The notes under the pieces were generated by a model. It saw only the letters and a program-made list of their open reading frames with translations, was not told where the DNA came from and did no database searches. DNA of 34,595 nucleotides from contig JAEZCA010000028.1 of assembly GCA_023412665.1 (NCBI GenBank), positions 1 to 34,595 of the forward strand. The letters are read 5' to 3'. The position numbers and the translations under genes were made by a program. Below, in pieces: positions 16,860 through 24,127 of the stretch; position 1 is the first letter of the stretch, and each line of letters starts with the position of its first letter. The DNA is from Bacillota bacterium. GTDB taxonomy: Bacteria > Bacillota > Clostridia > Acetivibrionales > DTU013.

Positions 16860-17810
16860 ATGCGACGCAAGAGCGTTAGCTACGCTAAATATGGGTATAT
16901 TTTTTCAGCACCATTTATACTTGCGTTCCTGATTTTTTCCCTTTACCCAATAATCTATACTGCCGTAATAGGTTTCACCGACCTTAAGGGTTTGGGAAAG
17001 ACTGACTTTAAGTTCCTGGAAAAGCCTTTCCAGAACTTTATAAATGTTATTAATAACCCGTCTTTTCGGGTGTCATTGACAAATACGGCAATAATGTGGA
17101 TCATTAACTTTATACCGCAGATCTTGCTAGCACTCCTGCTCACTGCTTGGTTCACCAGCACTCGTCATAAGGTAAAGGGACAGGGTTTGTTTAAGGTTTT
17201 GTTTTACATGCCCAATATCATTACGGCTGCAACAATAGCAATACTCTTCAACTCACTTTTCGGATATCCTATGAGTCCGGTGAATGATATTCTCCAGAAG
17301 CTAGGATTAATTAATGGACCTTTTAATTTTTTGCGAGATAAGTGGGCTACAAGAGGTATCATTTCGTTTATTCAATTCTGGCAATGGTACGGATATACCA
17401 TGATAGTACTGATATCAGGAGTATTGGGAATCAATCCTGAACTCTTCGAAGCTGCTGAAATTGATGGCGCAACGCCTTCACAGACATACTTCCATATTAC
17501 GCTGCCATGTTTGAGAACTATAATGTTATTTACATTGGTCACAAGTTTGATAGGCGGACTTCAGATGTTCGACATACCAAGACTGTTGAACCTTGGCGAG
17601 CCGGACAATTCAACGCTTACCACAAGCATGTTCATCTACAATCAGGCATTCCAGGGAAGTTATCTGTATAACCGTGCAGCAGCTGCAAGTATGATCATGT
17701 TTGTCATAATAGCAATACTTTCCGGAATACTCTTCTATTCGATGAGGGACAAGTATGCTGCCAAGATCAAGAAGCTTGAGAAAAAAGCGCAAAGGAGGGC
17801 GGCGGTATGA
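16860..17810 (+). CDS. CUT1 sugar ABC transporter permease (MalF type)
   Basis: A 316-residue inner-membrane permease with six predicted transmembrane segments, first AKYGYIFSAPFILAFLIFSLYP, and the EAA loop that contacts the ATPase (ELFEAAEIDGATPSQTYFHITLP). It forms the channel with the MalG-type partner that follows. The start is chosen at ATG 16860, 9 nt after GGAGG; an in-frame ATG at 16854 is only 3 nt from that site. Its end overlaps the next start (ATGA), indicating translational coupling. Confidence 0.92.
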   Translation: MRRKSVSYAKYGYIFSAPFILAFLIFSLYPIIYTAVIGFTDLKGLGKTDFKFLEKPFQNFINVINNPSFRVSLTNTAIMWIINFIPQILLALLLTAWFTSTRHKVKGQGLFKVLFYMPNIITAATIAILFNSLFGYPMSPVNDILQKLGLINGPFNFLRDKWATRGIISFIQFWQWYGYTMIVLISGVLGINPELFEAAEIDGATPSQTYFHITLPCLRTIMLFTLVTSLIGGLQMFDIPRLLNLGEPDNSTLTTSMFIYNQAFQGSYLYNRAAAASMIMFVIIAILSGILFYSMRDKYAAKIKKLEKKAQRRAAV

Positions 17811-18658
17811 GCAAGCGTAAAACAGATGTGTCAAGATACACAATAAAAGTTGTGATTTATGTTGTATGCATTATTTTGTCAATACTGAGCATACTGCCGT
17901 TCTGGATAATGCTTATGAACGCTACCCGTGGTACGTTCGAGATCCAGCAGAACGCTATTTCATTGATACCCGGCGGAAAACTGCTTGATAATTTCGCAAT
18001 ACTTGCCGGTAAGACCTTCGACCCCATAAAAGGCTTCTTTAACTCGTTCATTATTTCTGCCGGTGCAACAATTGCTACAGTATACTTTTCAGCGCTTACC
18101 GCATATGCATTGGTTGCATACGACTGGAGAATGCGTAAGCCGTTCTTTACTTTCATAATGGCAGTTTTAATGATTCCCGCACAGGTTTCAGGTATTGGTT
18201 TCTATCAGTTCATGTATCGGATACACTGGACGAACAGCTTTTTACCGCTGATACTTCCGGCTATAGCGGCGCCTGCAACTGTGTTCTTTATGAGACAGTA
18301 CCTGCTGGCCACACTTTCAATGGATGTTGTCAATTCTTCAAGAATAGATGGCGCTGGTGAATTCTATACATTCAACGCTATAATTATGCCTATAGCAAAA
18401 CCAGCTATAGCAACGCAAGCGATTTTCTCATTCGTGGGAAGCTGGAACAACTTCTTCATGCCTCTGATCCTGCTGACTGACAACAGCAAGTACACAATGC
18501 CGATAATGGTTAGTCTTCTCAGAGGTGATATTTACAAGACAGAGTTCGGTTCGATTTATTTGGCATTGTCACTGACAGTGCTCCCGCTGTTTGTTATATA
18601 TTTCCTGCTTTCGAAATATATAATCGCCGGCGTAGCATTAGGAAGTATCAAGGAATAA
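17807..18658 (+). CDS. CUT1 sugar ABC transporter permease (MalG type)
   Basis: A 283-residue permease with six predicted membrane segments. It has the family's N-terminal SILPFWIMLMNATR region and a variant EAA loop, MDVVNSSRIDGAGEFYTFNAIIMPIAKPA read in two parts, in which the usual E-A-A is N-S-S while the I-D-G-A core is kept. It pairs with the MalF-type permease upstream. AAAGGAGG lies upstream inside the preceding gene, and the start overlaps that gene's stop by 4 nt. No nucleotide-binding subunit is encoded nearby, so the importer probably uses a shared MsmK-like ATPase from elsewhere in the genome. Confidence 0.92.
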   Translation: MSKRKTDVSRYTIKVVIYVVCIILSILSILPFWIMLMNATRGTFEIQQNAISLIPGGKLLDNFAILAGKTFDPIKGFFNSFIISAGATIATVYFSALTAYALVAYDWRMRKPFFTFIMAVLMIPAQVSGIGFYQFMYRIHWTNSFLPLILPAIAAPATVFFMRQYLLATLSMDVVNSSRIDGAGEFYTFNAIIMPIAKPAIATQAIFSFVGSWNNFFMPLILLTDNSKYTMPIMVSLLRGDIYKTEFGSIYLALSLTVLPLFVIYFLLSKYIIAGVALGSIKE

Positions 18659-18723
18659 TTATTTCGATACTGAGTCCTAATGATAGCATAAGTACAAAAA
18701 AGTCAGAGTATATGCAACAAATT

Positions 18724-18762
18724 GGCCTCCTGTCAACTAAATAGCAGGAGGCTGGTTTTTTT
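18724..18762 (+). terminator. Intrinsic terminator of the sugar importer operon
   Basis: Perfect 8-bp stem GCCTCCTG/CAGGAGGC (18725-18732 and 18745-18752), followed by TGG and a run of eight T. Confidence 0.9.
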
Positions 18763-18881
18763 CCAGCAGACAGATTTCTTGTTTTAAAAAATGTAACAGG
18801 GGAATATATTCACTGTTGCGAGCTAAAACTGCAGCAAAAATACAAACTTAATAAAATATCAATATAAAAGGAGAGGTCGTT

Positions 18882-19415
18882 ATGAACTTAAAGGGAACCA
18901 AAACTGAAAAAAATCTTATGGAAGCTTTTGCAGGCGAATCTCAGGCAAGAAATAAGTATACATATTTTGCTTCCGTAGCCAAAAAAGAAGGGTATGAACA
19001 AATCGCTGCCATATTTGAAGCAACAGCAAACAATGAAAAAGAGCATGCAAAGCTTTGGTTCAAAGCGCTGGGAGAATTGGGAGATACTGCAGCGAACCTT
19101 CTTCATGCAGCGGAGGGTGAAAACTACGAGTGGACAGATATGTATGACAAGTTTGCCAAGGATGCCGAAGAAGAAGGCTTTAAGGCGCTGGCGGCTCAGT
19201 TCAGGATGGTTGCCATGATTGAAAAGTCCCACGAGGAAAGATATCGTGCACTTCTTAACAATGTTGATATGAAAGCGGTATTCGAAAAAGCTGAAGAAAC
19301 CATGTGGGAATGCAGAAACTGCGGTCATCTGGTAATGGGGAAAAAAGCTCCTGAAATATGCCCTGTATGCGCACACCCCAAGAGCTTTTTTGAAGTAAGG
19401 AAGGAAAATTACTAA
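18882..19415 (+). CDS. rbr: Rubrerythrin
   Basis: A 177-residue non-haem iron protein that reduces hydrogen peroxide with electrons from rubredoxin or a reductase; cytoplasmic, typical of strict anaerobes. The N-terminal four-helix domain carries the diiron ligands (LMEAFAGESQARNKY, NNEKEHAKLW, AEEEGFKALAAQF, IEKSHEERY). The C-terminal rubredoxin-like domain has CRNCG and CPVCAHPKSFFEV. Length is standard. The ATG at 18882 has AGGAGAGG upstream. It is a single-gene unit between two terminators. A FAD reductase with the same kind of short rubredoxin domain lies 3 kb away and may be a partner. Confidence 0.96.
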   Translation: MNLKGTKTEKNLMEAFAGESQARNKYTYFASVAKKEGYEQIAAIFEATANNEKEHAKLWFKALGELGDTAANLLHAAEGENYEWTDMYDKFAKDAEEEGFKALAAQFRMVAMIEKSHEERYRALLNNVDMKAVFEKAEETMWECRNCGHLVMGKKAPEICPVCAHPKSFFEVRKENY

Positions 19416-19448
19416 GATAAGTATATATTGACAGATACAAGATAAAAC

Positions 19449-19490
19449 AAACGGTCTGCCCGGGAAGACATCTCAGGCGACCGTTTTTTA
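19449..19490 (+). terminator. Intrinsic terminator of rbr
   Basis: AAACGGT-C-TGCC pairs with GGC-G-ACCGTTT (small internal mismatch), followed by a T run ending at 19489. Confidence 0.8.
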
Positions 19491-19558
19491 TTTGCTGCTT
19501 GCTGCCGTAAAGACTATTTACAATAGTTTTTCGATATGCTTTTAGCGAAAATAATATA

Positions 19559-19567
19559 TGGTATAAT
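19559..19567 (+). promoter_or_regulatory. Extended -10 promoter element of the DUF362-permease unit
   Basis: TGGTATAAT is a perfect extended -10 (TGn plus TATAAT, 19562-19567), about 75 bp before the lipoprotein start. No good -35 is present at 17 nt, as is common for extended -10 promoters. Confidence 0.55.
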
Positions 19568-19640
19568 TTGTTTATCTATTGTTAGCATCTGTAGATGTAG
19601 TACTTAATTTTTATTTTTATGCACAAGGGGGTCTGTCAAG

Positions 19641-20753
19641 ATGAAAAGATTATTTACCATGCTTTTAGCGGTTATGCTGCTGACAGCTTTGATTACAGGG
19701 TGCGGTTCCGGCGCTGTAAGTAATGAAGTCCTCGATGATCCTGCCGGCCAGATTGCTGAAGATAACAGCCTGGCGGAGGATAAGCAAGTATCTGATACGG
19801 CAGAGGATGTCAACGCCGCAGTTAATAGTAAGGATACTGATGTAACGGAGGATCAACAGGATGACACCGCTTCTGAAGATACCGTAAAAGAAACCCCCAA
19901 TGTTTATATGACAACAAATATTAGTCCTGAAGGGCTGATGAATGTCTATAAGGCTCTTGACCGCGCAGCAGAGGGAAAGGTAGCAATAAAGCTGCATATG
20001 GGTGAGCCCGGAGGCAACAATTATCTGTCTCCTGACCTTGTGAAGGATTTTGTTCAGTCGATGGACGGTACGTTTGTTGACTGTAATACTGCTTATGGAG
20101 GACTTAGGGGAACCACAACCATGCATATGCAGGCGGCCGAAGATCATGGATTCACTGCAGTCGCACCTGTGGACATTATGGATGCAGACGATACTATCAG
20201 TCTGCCTGTTAAAAATGGAAAACATCTGAAAGAAGATGTTATCGGTTCACATTATGAAAACTATGATTTCTTTGTAATACTGTCCCACTTTAAAGGTCAT
20301 GAAATGGGTGGTTTTGGTGGAGCGATCAAGAACACTTCAATAGGCATTGCATCTGTAAAGGGCAAGAATCTGATTCATACTGCAGGTAAAAGCAGTAGCA
20401 GTATGTGGGGTGGAATTCAGGATAATTTTCTGGAATCGATGGCGGAAGCAGCTAAAGCTGTAGCTGATGACAGGGGTGAGCGTATACTGTACATCAATGT
20501 AATGAATAACTTATCCATAGACTGTGATTGCAATAGCCACCCGGCAAAACCGGATATGGCTGATATAGGCATCCTGGCATCACTTGACCCTGTAGCTCTT
20601 GACAAAGCCTGTGTGGATCTCGTATACGCCGCTCCTGACGGACAATCACTCATAAGGCGTATGGAAGCAAAAAATGGGATACATACATTGGAATATGCAG
20701 AAGAAATAGGCTTGGGAAGTCAAAAATACAATCTTGTAAAACTGGATGACTGA
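19641..20753 (+). CDS. DUF362 domain lipoprotein
   Basis: A 370-residue predicted lipoprotein. It has a signal peptide with lipobox ALITGC (C21), a strongly acidic, low-complexity tether (about 25-90, rich in Asp, Glu, Thr), then a DUF362 domain (about 95-365). Recognisable family segments are GKVAIKLHMGEPGGNNYLSPD, VILSHFKGHEMGGFGGAIKNTSIG and DIGILASLDPVALDKACVDLV. Many DUF362 proteins are cytoplasmic and ferredoxin-linked; this one is exported and has no 4Fe-4S ferredoxin module, only a lone CDC cluster (SIDCDCNSH). The function of DUF362 is not established. It is separated from the following permease gene by 3 bp, so the two products probably work together. Confidence 0.82.
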   Translation: MKRLFTMLLAVMLLTALITGCGSGAVSNEVLDDPAGQIAEDNSLAEDKQVSDTAEDVNAAVNSKDTDVTEDQQDDTASEDTVKETPNVYMTTNISPEGLMNVYKALDRAAEGKVAIKLHMGEPGGNNYLSPDLVKDFVQSMDGTFVDCNTAYGGLRGTTTMHMQAAEDHGFTAVAPVDIMDADDTISLPVKNGKHLKEDVIGSHYENYDFFVILSHFKGHEMGGFGGAIKNTSIGIASVKGKNLIHTAGKSSSSMWGGIQDNFLESMAEAAKAVADDRGERILYINVMNNLSIDCDCNSHPAKPDMADIGILASLDPVALDKACVDLVYAAPDGQSLIRRMEAKNGIHTLEYAEEIGLGSQKYNLVKLDD

Positions 20754-20756
20754 TAA

Positions 20757-21665
20757 ATGATAGAAATTATAGAACGTGAAGCGATATACCTATGGTTCTA
20801 TTTCAGTGTTCAGTTCAATCAGATTGTCTGGTACTGGATAGTGGGAATTTTGCTGGGGTCAGTCATTTCTGTATTTGGCAGGGAGAAGATACACAACCTT
20901 TTTTCTTCATTGGCTGACAGACGCCTCGGGATATTTGGGGTGGTGCCGGCGAGTTTAATCGGCATCGCCTCTCCTCTTTGCATGTATGGAACCATACCTA
21001 TAGCTGCATCTTTTTCCGAAAAGGGAATAAGAGATGACTGGCTGGCCGCCTTTATGATGAGCTCCATTTTACTCAATCCCCAGCTACTTATATACAGCGC
21101 CGCACTTGGAAGTACAGCTTTGGTTGTGCGATTTGCAAGCTGTTTTTTGTGTGGAATGGCTGCCGGAATGTTTGTTCGGATATTCTATAAAAATAAACGC
21201 TTTTTCAATTTCGACGGCTTTACAGAAGCAGCCAGCAGAGATACACACCCCAATATATTTATGCGATTACTAAAAAATATATGGAGAAATATCAAGGCAA
21301 CAGGTGTGTATTTCTTGATAGGTATAGCACTATCTGCGGTGTTTCAGCGATATGTGCCCTCGGAAATTTTCGCAGGGCTTTTCGGCAGGAATCATGGTTT
21401 TGGCGTCTTAATGGCAGCTACCATCGGAGTGCCTCTTTATGTGTGCGGCGGAGGAACGATCCCTATGCTGGCGGAATGGCTGCAGTCCGGAATGAGTATA
21501 GGGTCAGCGGCAGCATTCATGATAACCGGACCAGCAACAAAAATTACAAATCTCGGAGCTGTTAAAATTGTTCTCGGCGTAAGGCGTTTCATATTATATA
21601 TTTTGTTCTCTTTGCTGTTTGCTGCTGCAACTGGTCTTATTACAGATATACTTATAACGAGGTGA
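20757..21665 (+). CDS. ArsP_1-family permease
   Basis: A 302-residue polytopic membrane protein of the ArsP_1 (formerly DUF318) permease family, with about eight hydrophobic segments and the internally repeated family motif: SPLCMYGTIPIA in the first half and VPLYVCGGGTIPMLAEWL followed by MITGPATKITNLGAVK in the second. Each half keeps a single cysteine where methylarsenite exporters have a Cys-rich CSCG-like motif, so arsenic transport is not assumed. It starts 3 bp after the stop of the DUF362 lipoprotein gene and is probably translated by coupling. A terminator follows. The transported species is unknown. Confidence 0.82.
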   Translation: MIEIIEREAIYLWFYFSVQFNQIVWYWIVGILLGSVISVFGREKIHNLFSSLADRRLGIFGVVPASLIGIASPLCMYGTIPIAASFSEKGIRDDWLAAFMMSSILLNPQLLIYSAALGSTALVVRFASCFLCGMAAGMFVRIFYKNKRFFNFDGFTEAASRDTHPNIFMRLLKNIWRNIKATGVYFLIGIALSAVFQRYVPSEIFAGLFGRNHGFGVLMAATIGVPLYVCGGGTIPMLAEWLQSGMSIGSAAAFMITGPATKITNLGAVKIVLGVRRFILYILFSLLFAAATGLITDILITR

Positions 21666-21682
21666 TAGATGGGGCGGGCCTA

Positions 21683-21714
21683 GGGCGGCTTGTTGTGCCG
21701 CCCAGTAATTTTTT
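21683..21714 (+). terminator. Intrinsic terminator of the DUF362-permease unit
   Basis: GGGCGGC (21683-21689) pairs with GCCGCCC (21697-21703), followed by AGTAA and six T. Confidence 0.85.
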
Positions 21715-21732
21715 AAAGTTTTGAAGCTACTA

Positions 21733-22311
21733 TCAGTTCTGCCTGCCCTCGATCGCACAAAGCAGTATTCCTGCGGCAAGACCCAGACGTCTGTCAAGTA
21801 TATGACCGGCATCCTTTGCAAAATCAACCTCAAGCTTCATTATAAAAGGATTGAATCTTTGTCTGCATTCGGCAACAGCCTGTCCGTTGATTTCAATATC
21901 AAATGACTGGGGAATGAGATTTGTAAGGAAACGTCTGAGCAGAGCAAGTCCTGTATTATCCTCTTTTATGGATCCGATCTGATTGTCATTGGCGTCTAGT
22001 ATCATCCACTCATCCTTTATTATTGACTTAAAGCCTTTTCTCTTCAATGCCCCTACCTTTTCGCCGGTCACTGCGTCAACGACATCATATGCCGCAGAAA
22101 AATCAACTATATTCCTTGCTTGAATGGTTATGAGTTCATTCTGCATGTCTTCGCCTGTATAAAGCCGTATATCTTCCCTTAGCTTGAAGGCCTTCATTTT
22201 TGAAAACATTACTACCTGGCCGTTGGGATCAAAAACATGAAATTGTGCACCGACAAGTGTGAGAACCTTTCTTCGGATCAGATAATTCGGGAGCTCATAA
22301 AGGTTATTCAA
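21733..22311 (-). CDS. LURP-one/Tubby C-terminal-like protein (YxjI type)
   Basis: A 192-residue protein resembling the LOR/YxjI beta-barrel family related to Tubby and phospholipid scramblases. It starts NNLYELPNYLIRRKVLTLVG, followed by repeated short beta-strand patterns such as FHVFDPNGQVVMFSKMKAFKLRED and WMILDANDNQIGSIKED. The bacterial family has no firm function. The start is probably the TTG at 22311, 8 nt after AGGAG (22320-22324); an ATG at 22374 in the same frame has no binding site and would add 21 atypical residues. It is convergent with the permease gene and lies 100 bp after the FAD reductase, in the same direction. Confidence 0.72.
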   Translation of the reverse strand: MNNLYELPNYLIRRKVLTLVGAQFHVFDPNGQVVMFSKMKAFKLREDIRLYTGEDMQNELITIQARNIVDFSAAYDVVDAVTGEKVGALKRKGFKSIIKDEWMILDANDNQIGSIKEDNTGLALLRRFLTNLIPQSFDIEINGQAVAECRQRFNPFIMKLEVDFAKDAGHILDRRLGLAAGILLCAIEGRQN

Positions 22312-22410
22312 ATGTATCACTCCTATGCAAGATTTTATTGTCATAATATCATATCTTATGACAATTTTCCACATATTTCATCATTTGAATAATTTTTTTC
22401 ACTAAAACGC

Positions 22411-23736
22411 TCAAGGCACTCTTTCATAGCTCCGCTTCTCATTGAGCGCGTCTGTCAATCGCGCGAGCTTTGACGTGTCACCGATCAGAATCACACCTGC
22501 CAGACGGTTATCAATGAAAAAGTATTTTTCGTAGGTGTTTTTTGATGTATCCCTGACCTCTCTTGTTTTATATTTAATATCTGGATTCCTTCCATTGTCA
22601 CCGGCGGCAAATAGAGAAGTATCCATGCCCTCAAATGTCAGAGCAGGCGGAGCGGGCTTGTATTCGAGCTGTTCACCTGCAGCGTTGGCGCCTGCGATCT
22701 TTCCCATATCAAGGGCCTGAGACCAGAGAGAATAATTGGTTCCATTGTAATATGCGCAGTCTCCGCAGGCATAAATGTCCGGAATACTTGTCTCCATTTT
22801 TTCATTAACGACTACGCCGCGATCAACTGCCAGACCGGTTTCTTTTGCCAAAGCAGTATTCGGACGCACTCCGCAGGATATTATCACCAGGTCGGCGGGA
22901 TACAGTGTACCATCTTCCAGTTCGATACCTGTTACCGAGTTATCGCCGGTTATTGCTCTGATATTGGCGTTCAGCCTGAAATCTATACCCTTGCTTCTTA
23001 TTATATCAGCTATAAAGTCTCCTGCGGCATCGTCAAGCTGACGCACCATAAGCTTATCTGCTACTTCAAGTACGGTCACATGGCTTGATTTGCTCATCTC
23101 CCAGGCTGCCTCAAGGCCAAGTACGCCTCCTCCGATAACGACAGTATTTTTTACTTTTGGGGTGAGTTCACTGATTTTTTTCACATCAGATATGCGGCGT
23201 ATTGCGACTATTTCTGGTTTGTCTATGTTCAGGTTCGGTGGTATAAAACACTCGGAGCCGAGAGCGTATATGCATTTGTCATATTTTAGCAGGCTGCCGT
23301 CACTAAGGATCACTGATTTGCCTGCAATGTCGATCTTCTCTGTACGAAGACCGAGCATATTGATTATGTTATTCTGTTTATACCAGTCTGCATCATGGAC
23401 AGCAATTTCGTCAGCATTTACCAGTGTGCTCAGAGCTTTTGTCAGCATAGGCCGGTTATAGCTCGGTACAGGCTCATCGGATACCATGATTATGGAACAC
23501 GTGGAATTCCTTTTTCTTATTTCCTCTGCTGCGCTGATCCCTGCAGCACCATTGCCCAGGATCACAAATATCTCATCCGTGTCCCTCCTGGACGACGGTT
23601 CCTCTTCCTCAAACGGAACAAACAGCTCCGGGCCTACACCGCAAACGGGACATGTATCAAGGGATGCATCAAATACTGCACCGCATATAAGGCATTTTAC
23701 CTTTTTTTCTTTTCCGTTCAGTTTGTACTCTTCCAT
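22411..23736 (-). CDS. FAD-dependent NAD(P)H oxidoreductase with N-terminal rubredoxin-like domain
   Basis: This 441-residue protein joins a short iron- or zinc-binding module (C15-x2-C18-x10-C29-x2-C32, CLICG and CPVCG) to a pyridine-nucleotide-disulphide-type flavoprotein. The latter shows FVILGNGAAGISAAEEIRKR (FAD, about 57-76), VVIGGGVLGLEAAWEM (NAD(P)H) and IYACGDCAYY (FAD). It resembles NADH:rubredoxin/rubrerythrin reductases and nitrite-reductase-type FAD subunits. The Cys module has the compact spacing of the rubrerythrin tail, not of full rubredoxin (about 29 residues between pairs). A role as electron donor to rubrerythrin or other peroxide or oxygen scavengers is inference. AAGGAG lies 7 nt upstream of the ATG at 23736. 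Confidence 0.87.
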   Translation of the reverse strand: MEEYKLNGKEKKVKCLICGAVFDASLDTCPVCGVGPELFVPFEEEEPSSRRDTDEIFVILGNGAAGISAAEEIRKRNSTCSIIMVSDEPVPSYNRPMLTKALSTLVNADEIAVHDADWYKQNNIINMLGLRTEKIDIAGKSVILSDGSLLKYDKCIYALGSECFIPPNLNIDKPEIVAIRRISDVKKISELTPKVKNTVVIGGGVLGLEAAWEMSKSSHVTVLEVADKLMVRQLDDAAGDFIADIIRSKGIDFRLNANIRAITGDNSVTGIELEDGTLYPADLVIISCGVRPNTALAKETGLAVDRGVVVNEKMETSIPDIYACGDCAYYNGTNYSLWSQALDMGKIAGANAAGEQLEYKPAPPALTFEGMDTSLFAAGDNGRNPDIKYKTREVRDTSKNTYEKYFFIDNRLAGVILIGDTSKLARLTDALNEKRSYERVP

Positions 23737-24127
23737 ATCTGTCTCCTTATCTATGAATATCTGATTATATTTTATACCATAAAACTATGCTAATAAACTA
23801 TAATTTCAGATGTTTATCCGATGTCTCAGAGAAATACCATATGTGTCCAGCGACAGTCCGACACATGGCTTATTTCTGTTTACAAATTTTCATATAGAAA
23901 TTATAATTGTATTATTACGAGGCTATGCCTCTCCTGCTGCCACATGGGCTGTTTGTGAAGCGAACGGCAAACTTCCTGAAGCAATTCAGGACACCTATAA
24001 AAAATATATTCCTAGTGGTTTCCCAATTCAGGATATAATATGCGTTATAACTCTTTATTTATCTACCACACAGTGCTGATAATGGTGTAAAATATTCTCA
24101 TGTATTTACTTGATATAACGTGGGGTA
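23737..24127. other. Intergenic region with three successive hairpins, no clear gene
   Basis: These 391 bp separate two divergent units. In + orientation they contain GAGGC-TAT-GCCTC (23919-23931), GTTTG...CAAAC (about 23951-23972), and TCCTGAA-GCAA-TTCAGGA (23974-23991), a perfect 7-bp stem closed by a GNRA tetraloop. AATTCAGGA recurs near 24024. An 89-codon open frame (23810-24079) runs through but has no good ribosome binding site and no recognisable family. It could be a small RNA, a leader, or degraded sequence. Confidence 0.4.

Noticed and set aside
20757..21665. Arsenical exporter ArsP
   Set aside because: The paired cysteines of the methylarsenite site are reduced to one per repeat, and no ars regulator or reductase is nearby.
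23810..24079. 89-codon open frame in the gap before the ABC exporter
   Set aside because: No ribosome binding site, no family, and it overlaps the hairpin row; kept only as a note in the intergenic entry.
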